Assembly (NCBI GenBank): GCA_016201285.1
Contig: JACQDE010000033.1
Coordinates: 41,674-105,673, forward strand
Length of the DNA stretch: 64,000 nucleotides
Origin: Acidobacteriota bacterium
GTDB taxonomy: Bacteria > Acidobacteriota > Terriglobia > Acidiferrales > UBA7541
Direction of reading: 5' to 3'
Shown: positions 1 through 10,065 of the stretch, piece by piece
Numbering within the stretch: position 1 is the stretch's first letter
Layout of the letters: the number at the start of each line of letters is the position of its first letter
The notes under the pieces: model-generated
Told to the model about the DNA's origin: nothing
Databases searched by the model: none
The model's input: only the letters and a program-made list of their open reading frames with translations
Translations under genes and position numbers: made by a program

Positions 1-303
1 GGGCGCTCGGCGGCGCCGGAGCAGCACCTGGCCATGGCCCGCGTGCGAGCGGTGGAAAATCGCCGCTGGCTGTTGCGCGCGACGAACAATGGCTACACCG
101 TCGCGATTGACCCCTACGGCAGGGAAGTGGCGCGACTCGCTCCGGACATCCGCGGCGTGCTGCGCGCGCCGTTCAGTTTCCGCAGCGACCGCACGCTGTA
201 TTCGAGATGGGGAGATTGGTTCGCGGTGGCCTGCGTGATTGCGAGCGTTGGATTTCTGGCAGTGACGATTTTGAAGGTGAAGCGCGTGGAGGAAAGAAAA
301 TAG
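1..303 (+). CDS. lnt: Apolipoprotein N-acyltransferase, C-terminal fragment
   Basis: Only the last ~100 codons are present; the reading frame is open from base 1. The family N-acylates the lipid-modified N-terminal cysteine of lipoproteins at the inner membrane. Visible features are the end of the nitrilase-like domain (RAVENRRWLLRATNNGYT, then a D-x-x-G turn), followed by a closing transmembrane helix (FAVACVIASVGFLAVTIL) and a short basic tail. This order is typical of Lnt C-termini. The gene ends 90 bp before prfB. The fragment cannot show the catalytic Glu-Lys-Cys residues, so the call rests on the conserved C-terminal signature. Confidence 0.82.
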   Translation, partial: GRSAAPEQHLAMARVRAVENRRWLLRATNNGYTVAIDPYGREVARLAPDIRGVLRAPFSFRSDRTLYSRWGDWFAVACVIASVGFLAVTILKVKRVEERK

Positions 304-361
304 AAAAGAGAAAATAGGAAAACCGGATCGCTTGGGCGGGCTTTGCCTCTTTTCTATTTTC
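302..361 (+). terminator. Possible weak terminator / A+T-rich inverted repeat after lnt
   Basis: AGAAAAGAG (302-310) is complementary to CTCTTTTCT (347-355), and the right arm runs into a T-rich stretch. The stem is A/T-rich with a long loop, so termination activity is uncertain. It fills most of the spacer before prfB. Confidence 0.3.
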
Positions 362-392
362 TAATTTCTATTTTCGCTTTCCTGGATGGACC

Positions 393-1542
393 ATGATACT
401 TGAAGACCTGCAACACCGTTACGACCAGCTCAAGCAGCGCCTCGAGCTTGTCCGGAGTTTTCTTTGACGCCGCCCGTCACCGCGAGCTGCTGACCCGCCT
501 CGAAGAAAAAATCTCCAAGCCCGATTTCTGGCAGGACCAGGAGAAGGCCCAGAAGACGCTCCAGGAGCGGAAGCAGGCGGAAGACCGCGTGAGCGCTGAG
601 TCGGAGCTCGCCCGCCGCCAGGGCGAGATCGAAGCCTTCCTCGAGCTCGCGCACGAGGAAACGAATGTCGCCGCGCGGGAAGAACTCCTCGCGGGGCTGG
701 CCAAAGAGATCGACGCCACCGAAGCCTTCGTCGGCGAGCAGGAAACCAAAACGCTGCTCTCCGGCGAGACCGACGCGCTGAACGCCATCATGACCGTGAA
801 GCCCGGCGCGGGCGGCACCGAGTCGCAGGACTGGGCGGAGATGCTTCTCCGCATGTATCTGCGCTGGGCGGAGCGCAAAGGTTTCCGCGCTTCGGTGATC
901 GACTCGACGCCCGGCGAAGAAGCCGGCCTCAAGTCCGCCACGGTGCGCATCGAAGGCGAAAACGCCTACGGCCTGCTGACCGGAGAAAGCGGCGTGCACC
1001 GCCTGGTGCGCATTTCGCCGTTCGACCAGGCGGCGCGGCGGCATACGTCGTTCGCGTCGGTGTTCGTGATTCCGGAAATTGACGACAGCATCGAAATTGA
1101 CGTCAAGCCGGACGAAATCCGCATGGACACCTTCCGCGCGGGCGGCGCGGGCGGGCAGAACGTCAACAAGGTGGAGACCGCGGTGCGCATCACGCATCTG
1201 CCCAGCGGGATCGTCGTGCAGTGCCAGAACGAGCGCAGCCAGCACAAGAACCGCGAGCTGGCCATGAAGCTGTTGAGGTCGCGCCTCTACGAGCACGAGC
1301 TGGAAAAACGGAAAGCAAAGTCCAACAAGCTCGACGAGCAGAAACTGGACATCAGCTTCGGCAGCCAGATCCGGTCGTACGTGATGCAGCCCTACCGGAT
1401 GATCAAGGACCTGCGCACGCGGTTTGAGGTGGGTGACGTGGATAGAGTGCTCGACGGAGACCTCGATCCGTTCATTCGCGCGTACTTGATGGCCAAGCGG
1501 ACCGGAACGGTGGCGGCGCCGGTGGCGGAGGACGACGCGTAG
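393..1542 (+). CDS. prfB: Peptide chain release factor 2, with programmed +1 frameshift
   Basis: RF2 releases finished peptides at UGA and UAA. The real start is ATG at 393: 24 codons are read, then TGA at 465-467. The rest of the protein is in the +1 frame, from GAC at 466. The joined product is about 382 residues, normal for RF2. The C-terminal part carries the peptidyl-hydrolysis motif GGQ ([13 protein letters not shown]) and the stop-recognition motif SPF ([15 protein letters not shown]), the latter specific to RF2 rather than RF1. The start at 393 gives the family N-terminus ([18 protein letters not shown]). The alternative TTG at 400 would give a serine-rich N-terminus unlike RF2. Confidence 0.95.
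454..468 (+). promoter_or_regulatory. RF2 programmed +1 ribosomal frameshift site
   Basis: CTT TGA C (462-468) is the conserved RF2 slip site. It is preceded at 454-457 by GGAG, a Shine-Dalgarno-like stimulator. The P-site tRNA moves from CTT to TTT when RF2 is scarce and UGA is read slowly, so RF2 regulates its own synthesis. The zero frame ends at this TGA and the +1 frame continues to 1542. Confidence 0.93.
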
Positions 1543-1630
1543 GGCCACAGCGCGGGGTGGGCACATTCACTGCACAATTCTACCTTGGAGCCCGCATTCA
1601 CTTACCCGAGATTTTCCCCGGCAGAAAGAG

Positions 1631-1672
1631 TTGACAGGGGGGCGCCTGATTCATCTAGAATAATCATCTAGA
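1631..1672 (+). promoter_or_regulatory. Promoter and probable autoregulatory operator of the vapBC-type pair
   Basis: TTGACA (1631-1636) is followed by TAGAAT (1656-1661, 19-bp spacer). Two copies of the palindrome TCTAGA lie at 1654-1659 and 1667-1672. They sit in a 13-bp-period direct repeat (TCATCTAGA twice) overlapping the -10 region. Overlapping palindromes are the usual operator layout for antitoxin autorepression. Binding itself is inferred. Confidence 0.6.
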
Positions 1673-1692
1673 TTGATGTTAGGAGGCGCAGG

Positions 1693-1932
1693 ATGCGCAG
1701 GGTTGGGTTGTTTCAAGCGAAGCAGAAACTCTCCGAACTGGTCGAGCGAGCCAGTGAGGGAGAGCGAATCGGCATTACGCGGCGGGGCAAGCTGGCGGCA
1801 TTTATCGTGCCGGCGGGCTCCGAGGTCAGCTTGAAGGAGGTCTTCGCAAATATAGAAAAGATCCGGAAACGCGTCAAGCGGCGCCCCAAGAGTATTACCC
1901 TAAAGAGCCTCATCGAGGAAGGGCGGACGTGA
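1693..1932 (+). CDS. Type II antitoxin, Phd/YefM (VapB) family
   Basis: This is a 79-residue protein. The N-terminal Phd/YefM-like DNA-binding fold is visible as FQAKQKLSELVERASEGERIGITRRGK followed by AAFIVP. The charged, basic C-terminal tail should bind and neutralise the toxin. It has a strong RBS (AGGAGG at 1681-1686). Its stop codon overlaps the GTG start of the downstream PIN toxin (GTGA), so the pair is translationally coupled. The complex probably represses its own promoter through the TCTAGA repeats just upstream. Confidence 0.85.
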   Translation: MRRVGLFQAKQKLSELVERASEGERIGITRRGKLAAFIVPAGSEVSLKEVFANIEKIRKRVKRRPKSITLKSLIEEGRT

Positions 1933-2348
1933 ATCGCTTTGTGCTTGACGCTTCGGTTGCGCTGGCGTGGTTTTTGGATCGTCCAATGCCGGCGCTTGCC
2001 GCCCGGGTGAAGCAGTCGTTGCTCAGCGGGGGCCGGGCAATTGTTCCTGCTTTGTGGCATCTTGAAATCGCCAATGGTTTTGCCGTTGCAGAACGGCGCG
2101 GGCTTCTCGAGGCCGCAGACGTTGGTGCGTGCCTGGACGAGATCGAACGACTGCTGTTGCAAGCGATTGAAAGCAGCTCCCTCATGATATCCGTGCGACA
2201 AACCTACAACACAGCGCACATTTTTCATCTTTCTGCGTATGATGCCGTGTACTTGGACGTTGCTCGAGAGGAACGTCTCGCGCTGGCCACGCTCGATCAA
2301 GGTCTGCGGGCCGCCGCTTCGCGGGCGGGGGTTGAACTGTTCCGCTAG
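1929..2348 (+). CDS. Type II toxin, PIN-domain ribonuclease (VapC family)
   Basis: This 139-residue PIN-domain protein is predicted to be an Mg2+-dependent RNase that cleaves structured RNA such as tRNA or rRNA. The four acidic residues of the active site are visible: Asp7 (LDASVAL), Glu46 (WHLEIAN), Asp105 (SAYDAVYLD) and Asp123 (LATLDQG). The GTG start overlaps the antitoxin stop by four bases. Length and spacing are normal for an intact VapC. The target RNA cannot be told from sequence. Confidence 0.88.
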   Translation: MNRFVLDASVALAWFLDRPMPALAARVKQSLLSGGRAIVPALWHLEIANGFAVAERRGLLEAADVGACLDEIERLLLQAIESSSLMISVRQTYNTAHIFHLSAYDAVYLDVAREERLALATLDQGLRAAASRAGVELFR

Positions 2349-2428
2349 GCGAATCGCGCCCGCGCCTGCTTGAATGCGAAGCGTAGCAGCACGATGCCGG
2401 CGCCGGTGGAAGCCGAGGACGAGTAGGC

Positions 2429-2495
2429 GGACAGGCTAGAAAGCCTGTCCTACGCCGGCGCGAAGCGGGAACTGGACAGGCTGGAAAGCCTGTCC
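2429..2495. repeat. Two copies of a 22-bp hairpin repeat (GGACAGGCT-AGCCTGTCC)
   Basis: Copies at 2429-2450 and 2474-2495 read GGACAGGCT, a short loop (AGAA or GGAA), then AGCCTGTCC. Both are followed by TAC. They differ at one loop base. The copies lie between the toxin gene and metK, in a 316-bp stretch that otherwise holds only the metK promoter. They look like a REP-type intergenic repeat and may also act as weak terminators. Confidence 0.75.
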
Positions 2496-2560
2496 TACGA
2501 ACCCTTCAGACCGCGAAAAGCGCCTTTCGCTGCGCCAATAAAGCGTTTTAGGCGAATGCG

Positions 2561-2589
2561 TTGACACCCCCCTACCCCCATGCTATCGT
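2561..2589 (+). promoter_or_regulatory. Sigma70-type promoter of metK-ahcY
   Basis: TTGACA (2561-2566), a 17-bp C-rich spacer and TATCGT (2584-2589). The predicted leader is about 70 nt. It contains no riboswitch core that I recognise; a SAM riboswitch was looked for and not seen. Confidence 0.65.
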
Positions 2590-2664
2590 CAGTCTTTCGA
2601 AATTCCCGCTTGCAGCGCGCTGTAAGCCCGCGGATTGCTCCGCAAACCAACGTAGGAGAGAGTT

Positions 2665-3846
2665 TTGACAGCCGATCACCGCAATTTCCTTTTCACCTCG
2701 GAATCGGTCACCGAGGGCCACCCCGACAAGATCGCCGATCAGATTTCCGACGCCGTGCTCGACGGCGTGCTTTCGCAGGACGCCAACGGCCGCGTGGCCT
2801 GCGAAACCCTGGTCACCACCGGCCTGGTGGTCGTTGCTGGCGAAATCACCACCTCCGCGCAGCTTGATTACTCCGATCTCGCCCGCAGCGTTGTCCGCGA
2901 CGTGGGCTACACCCGCGCCAAGTACGGCTTCGACGCCGACACCTGCGCCGTCATCTCCTCCATCAAGAAGCAGTCCGGCGATATCGCCCTCGGCGTGGAC
3001 ACCGGCGGCGCCGGCGACCAGGGCCTGATGTTCGGCTTCGCGTGCGACGAGACCGACGAGCTGATGCCCCTGCCGATCATCCTCGCGCACAAGTTGTGCC
3101 GCCGCCTCTCCGAAGTGCGCAAGACCGGCATGGTGGATTTCCTCCGCCCCGACGGCAAAACGCAGGTCACCGTGCAGTACGTCAACGGTCGGCCGGCGCG
3201 CGTGGATTGCGTGGTCGTCTCCACGCAACACAGCGACGCCGTCTCCAACCGCGACCTCCACGACGCGGTGATGAACGAAGTGGTCCAGCACGTCATCCCC
3301 GAAGGCATGATCGACAAGAACACCCGTTTCCACATCAACCCGACGGGGCGCTTCGTCACCGGCGGGCCGATGGGCGACGCGGGACTCACCGGCCGCAAGA
3401 TCATCGTGGACACCTACGGCGGCTACAGCCGTCACGGCGGCGGCGCCTTCAGCGGCAAGGACCCGACCAAGGTGGACCGCTCCGCCTGCTACATGGCGCG
3501 CTACATCGCGAAAAATCTTGTCGCCGCCGGCGTGGCCCGCAAGGTGGAAGTCCAGCTCGCCTACGCCATCGGCGTGGCCGAGCCGGTCAGCGTGATGGCG
3601 GACACGTTCGGCACCGGCGCGATCCCCGACGAGCAGTTGACCGACATCATCCGCGCGAATTTTTCGCTCACGCCCCGCGGCATCATCGAGGCGCTCAACC
3701 TCCGCCGCCCCATCTACCGCCAGACCGCCGCGTACGGCCACTTCGGCCGCACCGAACCGGGCTTCACCTGGGAGCGGTCCGATAAGGCCGAGGCCATCCG
3801 CAAGGAAGTGGGTTCCCGCGGCGCCGTGGTCACGGCCCGCAGTTGA
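2665..3846 (+). CDS. metK: S-adenosylmethionine synthetase
   Basis: Makes SAM from methionine and ATP in the cytoplasm. The protein is 393 residues, typical for bacterial MetK. N-terminal [20 protein letters not shown] contains the ATP-binding His and Asp. [10 protein letters not shown] and [16 protein letters not shown] are the two family signatures. The start is TTG at 2665, chosen because GGAGAG (2655-2660) sits at the right distance and the family N-terminus follows directly. It is followed 47 bp later by ahcY with no obvious promoter between, so SAM synthesis and recycling of its by-product are probably co-transcribed. Confidence 0.97.
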   Translation: MTADHRNFLFTSESVTEGHPDKIADQISDAVLDGVLSQDANGRVACETLVTTGLVVVAGEITTSAQLDYSDLARSVVRDVGYTRAKYGFDADTCAVISSIKKQSGDIALGVDTGGAGDQGLMFGFACDETDELMPLPIILAHKLCRRLSEVRKTGMVDFLRPDGKTQVTVQYVNGRPARVDCVVVSTQHSDAVSNRDLHDAVMNEVVQHVIPEGMIDKNTRFHINPTGRFVTGGPMGDAGLTGRKIIVDTYGGYSRHGGGAFSGKDPTKVDRSACYMARYIAKNLVAAGVARKVEVQLAYAIGVAEPVSVMADTFGTGAIPDEQLTDIIRANFSLTPRGIIEALNLRRPIYRQTAAYGHFGRTEPGFTWERSDKAEAIRKEVGSRGAVVTARS

Positions 3847-3878
3847 CGGGTTGCATCTGTCGAATTCGTAAAAACTGA

Positions 3879-5168
<1,290 letters not shown>

Positions 5169-5206
5169 AGAGCGTTCGGCTTTCAGCGATCAGCTTTCAG
5201 CAGGCA

Positions 5207-5238
5207 GGGGCGGCCCCGCGTGGCCGCCCCTTGTTTTT
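5207..5238 (+). terminator. Rho-independent terminator after ahcY
   Basis: GGGGCGGCC (5207-5215) pairs with GGCCGCCCC (5222-5230) around a 6-nt loop, followed by TTGTTTTTC. Further bases to about 5280 resemble a common intergenic repeat (CTCTGCG... CTCTGTGGTGAA). Nothing else is recognised up to 5411. Confidence 0.82.
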
Positions 5239-5411
5239 CTCTGCGCTCCTCTGCGTACTCTGCGCCTCTGTGGTGAATCTGTTTTCTGGTATCCTGCCCC
5301 GCGCGTCACGCCGCGCCCCGGGATCAGCATAGGCGCTGCCATTTTCTTGGAAATGCGACACACCCCGCTGGCATTGCCGCCGCGGTGCTTGTAAACTTGG
5401 GATCAACCAGT

Positions 5412-6086
5412 ATGAAGCCCAACATGGCAGGAAGCGGAATTCAGATTGGTCAGGTGATCCGGAACGCGATAGTTTTTGATTTTAAAAATTGGCGCGGAGG
5501 ATCTGTGCCTGCAGATGATTTGCTCCAGACCGTCGCACGTCTTTTCGCGTTGCTGGCAGAGCGACGCGTCGAATACCTGCTGGTCGGAGGCGTCGCCCTC
5601 CTCCAGTATGTTGAGGGCCGCAATACAGAGGACATTGACCTGATCATGGACGCTGCCGAGCTGCGGAAGCTGCCGGAAATCGAAATCACCGGCCAGGACG
5701 ACAACTTCGCGCGGGGGAAATTCAGCGGACTGCGGATTGATATTCTGAAGACGCTCAACCCGCTGTTTGACATGGTGCGCCGGAAGTACGCCATCGTGCA
5801 GCACTTCCAGGAACAGGATATCCCGTGCGCGACCGTGGAAGGCCTCCTGCTCCTGAAGATGCATGCCCTTCCGTCGCTCTATCGCCAGGGGAATTTTGCC
5901 CGTGTGGGGCTATACGAAAATGACATCGCCACTCTCATTCAGCAATATCGTCCTGCCCTCGACCCGCTATTTGCGGAACTCGCACCGCATATGAGCCAAA
6001 CCGATCTTCAATCCGTGCGCACAATCGTGAACGAAATCCTGCAGCGCATCGAGCGCTTCGAACAGGGGCGGCGCGAAGGCCAATGA
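5412..6086 (+). CDS. Nucleotidyltransferase-fold protein, AbiEii/MNT-like
   Basis: A protein of about 224 residues if it starts at ATG 5412; a GTG at 5385 is the alternative and neither has a clear RBS. The nucleotidyltransferase signature is clear: a GG-hairpin (YLLVGGVALLQYVEG) followed by RNTEDIDLIMD, with the metal-binding D-x-D-like pair. Relatives include AbiEii toxins and stand-alone DNA polymerase beta-like transferases. No AbiEi-type antitoxin precedes it, so toxin activity is not supported by context. Its last bases overlap the ATG of tldD (ATGA), suggesting co-translation, which is an odd pairing. Confidence 0.65.
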   Translation: MKPNMAGSGIQIGQVIRNAIVFDFKNWRGGSVPADDLLQTVARLFALLAERRVEYLLVGGVALLQYVEGRNTEDIDLIMDAAELRKLPEIEITGQDDNFARGKFSGLRIDILKTLNPLFDMVRRKYAIVQHFQEQDIPCATVEGLLLLKMHALPSLYRQGNFARVGLYENDIATLIQQYRPALDPLFAELAPHMSQTDLQSVRTIVNEILQRIERFEQGRREGQ

Positions 6087-7543
6087 TCGATCTCGCCGCC
6101 TGGGCTCTCGATACTGCCAAACTCCGCGGGGCTTCCTACGCCGACCTGCGCGTAATGGACATCCGCCAGCGCGAGCTTTCCACGAAAAACGGGCAAGTGG
6201 GCGCGTGCGGCGAAAGCGAATCCTTCGGCATCGGCATCCGCGTGATCGCAAACGGCGCGTGGGGCTTCGCTTCGACGGATCAACTTACGAAGCAAGGCGT
6301 GCAGGCGTGCGCCGCGCAAGCCGTGGCTATCGCGAAAGCGTCGGCGCTCGCGAAGACCCATCCTGTGCAGCTCGTCGCCGAAGATGCGCACGTGGACGCC
6401 TGGCAGAATCCTTACATCAAAGACCCATTCCAGATACCCATGGAGCGCCAACTCGCGCTGCTCCAGGCCGCCGATGACGAAATGCGCAAGGTGAAGGGCG
6501 TCACGCTGACGGAAACCGGCATGGTGTTCCGCCGCATCGAGCAACTGTTCGCTTCGTCCGCTGGCTCGCGTATCCATCAGGTGAAGATGCAGTCCGGCGC
6601 GGGCATCGTCGCCACCAGTTACGCCAACAACGAAATTCAGAAGCGCTCGTACCCCAACAGTTTCGGCGGCCAGCACACGCTCGAAGGCTACGAGATGGTC
6701 GAAGCGATGGACCTTGCCGGCAACGCGCGCCGCGTGGCCGAAGAATCCGTCGCGCTGCACAGCGCCGCGCAGTGCCCCGAAGGCGCGCGCACGATCATTC
6801 TCGATAGCTCGCAGCTTGCTTTGCAGGTGCACGAATCCGTCGGCCATCCCATCGAGCTTGATCGCGTGCTGGGCATGGAAGCCAACATGGCCGGCACGAG
6901 TTTTCTCACGCCGGACAAGCTTCGCAAGCTGCGCTACGGCTCGAAGATCGTCAACGTGGTCGCCGACGCGCGCCTGGAACACGGCCCCGGCCTCGGCACG
7001 TTCGGCTACGACGACGAAGGCGTGCCCGCGCAATGCACGCCGATCATCTCGAGCGGCCTCTTCACCGGCTACCTGACCAGCCGCGACACCGCCGCTGCGA
7101 TTGGCGACAAGCGCTCCGGCGGCACCGTGCGCGGCGAAAGCTGGAACCGCCTGCCGATGATCCGCATGACCAACATCAGTCTGCTCCCCGGCACGTGGAA
7201 GTGCGACGACCTGCTCGCCGACACGGACGAGGCCATCCTGATGGAGACGAACCGCTCGTGGTCCATTGACGACAAGCGCTACCACTTTCAGTTTTCGACG
7301 GAGATCGGATGGGAAATCAAAGGCGGCAAGAAAGTGCGGATGCTGAAAAATCCGAGCTACAGTGGCATCACTACCGAATTCTGGAATTCGTGCGACGCCA
7401 TCTGCTCGCGCGATGACTGGACGCTCTGGGGCACGCCCAACTGCGGCAAGGGACAGCCCATGCAGACCATGGGCACAGGGCACGGGGCGAGCCCGGCGCG
7501 GTTCCGAAACGTCAAAGTGGGCGCCGCGTTCGCAAAGAAGTAG
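6083..7543 (+). CDS. tldD: Metalloprotease TldD
   Basis: Catalytic subunit of the TldD/TldE heterodimer, a Zn protease that degrades unfolded or RiPP-type peptides (known for microcin B17 and CcdA). The protein is 486 residues. The characteristic HExxxH motif is present as HESVGH at about residues 250-255, followed by IELDR. Cys and Asp residues that complete the family metal site lie in the C-terminal half (LEHGPGLGTFGYDDEGV). The tldE partner follows 170 bp downstream, so both subunits are encoded together. Confidence 0.93.
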   Translation: MIDLAAWALDTAKLRGASYADLRVMDIRQRELSTKNGQVGACGESESFGIGIRVIANGAWGFASTDQLTKQGVQACAAQAVAIAKASALAKTHPVQLVAEDAHVDAWQNPYIKDPFQIPMERQLALLQAADDEMRKVKGVTLTETGMVFRRIEQLFASSAGSRIHQVKMQSGAGIVATSYANNEIQKRSYPNSFGGQHTLEGYEMVEAMDLAGNARRVAEESVALHSAAQCPEGARTIILDSSQLALQVHESVGHPIELDRVLGMEANMAGTSFLTPDKLRKLRYGSKIVNVVADARLEHGPGLGTFGYDDEGVPAQCTPIISSGLFTGYLTSRDTAAAIGDKRSGGTVRGESWNRLPMIRMTNISLLPGTWKCDDLLADTDEAILMETNRSWSIDDKRYHFQFSTEIGWEIKGGKKVRMLKNPSYSGITTEFWNSCDAICSRDDWTLWGTPNCGKGQPMQTMGTGHGASPARFRNVKVGAAFAKK

Positions 7544-7713
7544 CCACAAAGGCAGAGAAGAGGTAGAAGGCGAAATGCGAAAGAGTTTGGAACCGCAGTC
7601 CGGTTTTCGGACTCCGGTGGAGTCCACCGGACTCCTGACACCGGAGATGAACGCAGATAAGAAAAGTCAGAAATCAGAAGGCAGAAAGCAGAAACGGGAT
7701 TGCGGATTTTAGG

Positions 7714-9111
7714 ATGAGGACGAAAGGAACAAGGCGAACGCGAGTGCAGGGCGCGCCGGCGGTGGCAGAGGCAGTCCTGCCGACGTGTGCGGAGCTGCGG
7801 AGGATTGCGGACAGAATTCTGCGGCTGAGCGATGCGGATGAGACGGAAGTCTCCATTGACGCCGGGGCCGACGCGCTCACGCGCTTCGCCAATAACACCA
7901 TTCACCAGCACGTCGCCGAGCGATTCCTCACCATTTCCGTGCGCACCGTCTTCGACGGTCGCACCGCGCGCGCCACCACAAACAAAACCGACGAGGATTC
8001 GCTCCGCCGCGTTGTGGCCGCGTCGGCGCGCCTCGCGCGCTCGCAGCCGAAGTATCCCGGCCTGCTGCCCATGCCCCGCGCGCAGAACTATGCGAAGGTT
8101 AAGCGCTGGTTCGACGCGACCGCCGCGGCCACGCCGGAGGAGCGCGCCCGCGGCGTCGCGCGCATTTGCCGCCACGCGGCACAGGAAAAACAGACCGCCG
8201 CGGGAACCTACTCTTCCGGCGCTACGCGATCGCTGCTCGCCAACTCGAAGGGACTCGCCGCCACCTACGAGCAGACGCGCGCCGAATTCTCCATCACCGT
8301 GATGGAAGACAATTCTTCCGGCTGGGCCAAGTCGAGCGCCGCGGACATCCGCTCGCTGGACCCGGACGCGCTCGCGGCGCAGGCCTCGCTGAAGGCCGCG
8401 GCGTCGCGCGCGCCGCGCGAGCTGCCGCCGGGGCGCTACACCGTCATCCTCGAGCCCGCCGCCGCGCTCGACCTCGCCGGTTTCCTCTTCTACGACTTTG
8501 CCGGCACCGCCGTGCTCGACCAGCGCTCCTGCTTCACCGGCCGCATGGGCAAGAAGCTTTTCGGGGACAACATCACGCTGTGGGACGACGCCGCGCACCC
8601 GCAGCAGCTCGGCGCGCCGTTCGATGGGGAAGGTATTCCGCGGCAGAAAGTTCTCCTGGTGGACCGCGGCGTGCCGCGCAATTTGGTATATTCGCGCGCG
8701 ACCGCGAAGAAGATGAAAGCAAAGGCCACCGGCCACGGGCTCTCTCTGCCCAACGAATGGGGCGAAGCGCCGATGAACCTGGTGCTCGAAGGCGGCAACT
8801 CGTCGCTCGACGAAATGATCGCTTCGACCGAGCACGGCATTCTCGTCACGCGGCTGTGGTACATCCGCGAAGTGGACCCCTACGAAAAGGTGATGACCGG
8901 CATGACGCGCGACGGCACGTTTCTGGTCGAAAACGGACGCGTCACCGGCGGCATCCGCAACTTCCGATTCAATCAAAGCGTGCTCGAGATGCTGGCCAAC
9001 GTCGAAATGCTCGGCCCCGCCGCGCGCGCGAGCGGCGAGGAAGCTTCCGACATGGTGATCCCCGCGATGAAGGCGCGCAATTTCCACTTCAGCGAAGTCA
9101 CAAAGTTTTGA
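7714..9111 (+). CDS. tldE: TldD/PmbA family protein, non-catalytic partner subunit
   Basis: A 465-residue homologue of TldD with no HExxxH: at the equivalent place it has LEPAAALDLAGF. That is as expected for the TldE/PmbA subunit, which shapes the peptide channel. Family segments are visible (VDRGVPRNLVYSRATAKKM, then the C-terminal GGIRNFRFNQSVLEML). The first ~25 residues are basic and not conserved in the family, so the true start could be slightly later. The spacer before it (7544-7713) contains inverted CCGGA/TCCGG-rich sequence and no gene. Confidence 0.9.
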   Translation: MRTKGTRRTRVQGAPAVAEAVLPTCAELRRIADRILRLSDADETEVSIDAGADALTRFANNTIHQHVAERFLTISVRTVFDGRTARATTNKTDEDSLRRVVAASARLARSQPKYPGLLPMPRAQNYAKVKRWFDATAAATPEERARGVARICRHAAQEKQTAAGTYSSGATRSLLANSKGLAATYEQTRAEFSITVMEDNSSGWAKSSAADIRSLDPDALAAQASLKAAASRAPRELPPGRYTVILEPAAALDLAGFLFYDFAGTAVLDQRSCFTGRMGKKLFGDNITLWDDAAHPQQLGAPFDGEGIPRQKVLLVDRGVPRNLVYSRATAKKMKAKATGHGLSLPNEWGEAPMNLVLEGGNSSLDEMIASTEHGILVTRLWYIREVDPYEKVMTGMTRDGTFLVENGRVTGGIRNFRFNQSVLEMLANVEMLGPAARASGEEASDMVIPAMKARNFHFSEVTKF

Positions 9112-9160
9112 ACGATGAAGGCAGTGCAGCCGAAAGATGCCGGGCTTCCCGACATAAGAC

Positions 9161-9245
9161 GCCGGGACGCACAAGGCGCGAAAGCCCGGCGCTACACGGA
9201 GAGATCCTTCGTCCCGATAAAAGAGATCGGGACTCAGGATGACAA
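9161..9245. repeat. Composite of two intergenic repeat types
   Basis: A GCCGGG... CCCGGCGCTACA half-repeat (9161-9196) abuts a GGAGAGATCCTTC... CTCAGGATGACA half-repeat (9198-9245). The second contains an 8-bp hairpin (GTCCCGAT/ATCGGGAC). Both types recur in this window, at 26936-27038 and near 52966-53015. It lies between convergent genes. Confidence 0.65.
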
Positions 9246-9258
9246 TCGACGGGGAGAG

Positions 9259-10065
9259 TTACTTCGTGAATTCGAGGCTGGCGATGGTGCGGGCGATGAC
9301 GTTTTCCTGAATCTGGATGAGGTCGGAATCGGCATAGGTCATGCCGATCAGCGTGAAGATATCTTTCTCGCGAGCGAAGGTGAGCACGGTGACGGACCAG
9401 TCGTGCTCGTCTACCATTCCGCGGAAGCGTTTTTCGAGCGCGGCGAAGCCCGCCACGGTGCTGCGGCGCTCGCCGGCTGCGCGGTAGTTCTCGTAGAGTT
9501 CGCGCAGTCGTCGTTCGGTGGCCGCCGCGTGCTGCTCGATCGTTTTCTGCAGCGGCTCGCGGCCGACGATGAAGAGCGTGGTCTGGTCAACGGTGCCCAT
9601 GACGACGACGGCCGTGGGCAGCGTCTTCCGCGCGCCTTCGATGACGCTCCAGCTCGGCGGCTTGTACAGCCGGAAGCCGAACGTCAGGTTGGTGTAGCGC
9701 GTTCCTTCCACTTCTTCGCGCATCGGCGCTTCGACCAGCTTTGCCGCAGGCTGCGCCTTCGCGGGCGCGGTGTTCGCAGCGGGCGCGATGGGAGGAGGGT
9801 TCGTCCTGGCGGGAGGCGGTGGAGAGGGGGCTTTTGCCTCCGCGGCAGCAGGCTTCTTCGCGTCCGCTTTCGCTTCCGAAACGATGATGGACGCGACCTT
9901 GTCCTTTTTCACCAGCGCGAAGCCGTAACTGGTCTCCACTTTGAACGAGTCGCCTTCGTACCCGACGATGTTCCCGACGATTTTCGTGCCGTCCTTCAGG
10001 CGCAATTCATCGGCGGCGACGGTCGCACCGCCGGCCAGCAGCAGGATCGTCAACAAAAAACGCAT
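9259..10065 (-). CDS. Exported protein of unknown function with SH3/LSm-like N-terminal domain
   Basis: A protein of about 268 residues with a clear signal peptide (MRFLLTILLLAGGATVAAD). Next comes a short beta-rich domain (ELRLKDGTKIVGNIVGYEGD... VKKDKVASI) that resembles small SH3/LSm folds in acidobacterial exported proteins. A Pro/Ala-rich linker (about residues 70-115) leads to a C-terminal alpha/beta domain (FGFRLYKPPSWSV... IARTIASLEF) like PsbP/DUF1795-type domains. The start at 10065 is preferred because AAGGG lies just upstream and it begins the signal peptide; ATG 10077 is possible. Function unknown. Confidence 0.7.
   Translation of the reverse strand: MRFLLTILLLAGGATVAADELRLKDGTKIVGNIVGYEGDSFKVETSYGFALVKKDKVASIIVSEAKADAKKPAAAEAKAPSPPPPARTNPPPIAPAANTAPAKAQPAAKLVEAPMREEVEGTRYTNLTFGFRLYKPPSWSVIEGARKTLPTAVVVMGTVDQTTLFIVGREPLQKTIEQHAAATERRLRELYENYRAAGERRSTVAGFAALEKRFRGMVDEHDWSVTVLTFAREKDIFTLIGMTYADSDLIQIQENVIARTIASLEFTK

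Noticed and set aside
2500..2664. SAM riboswitch upstream of metK
   Set aside because: The leader is only about 70 nt and shows none of the SAM-I/II/IV core elements I could recognise.
5240..5290. CTCTGCG... CTCTGTGGTGAA stretch as a regulatory site
   Set aside because: Looks like a common dispersed intergenic sequence following the terminator, with no structure tying it to the next gene.
7357..9174. A 605-codon open frame on the - strand across tldD/tldE
   Set aside because: Antisense to conserved tldE; no family resemblance.
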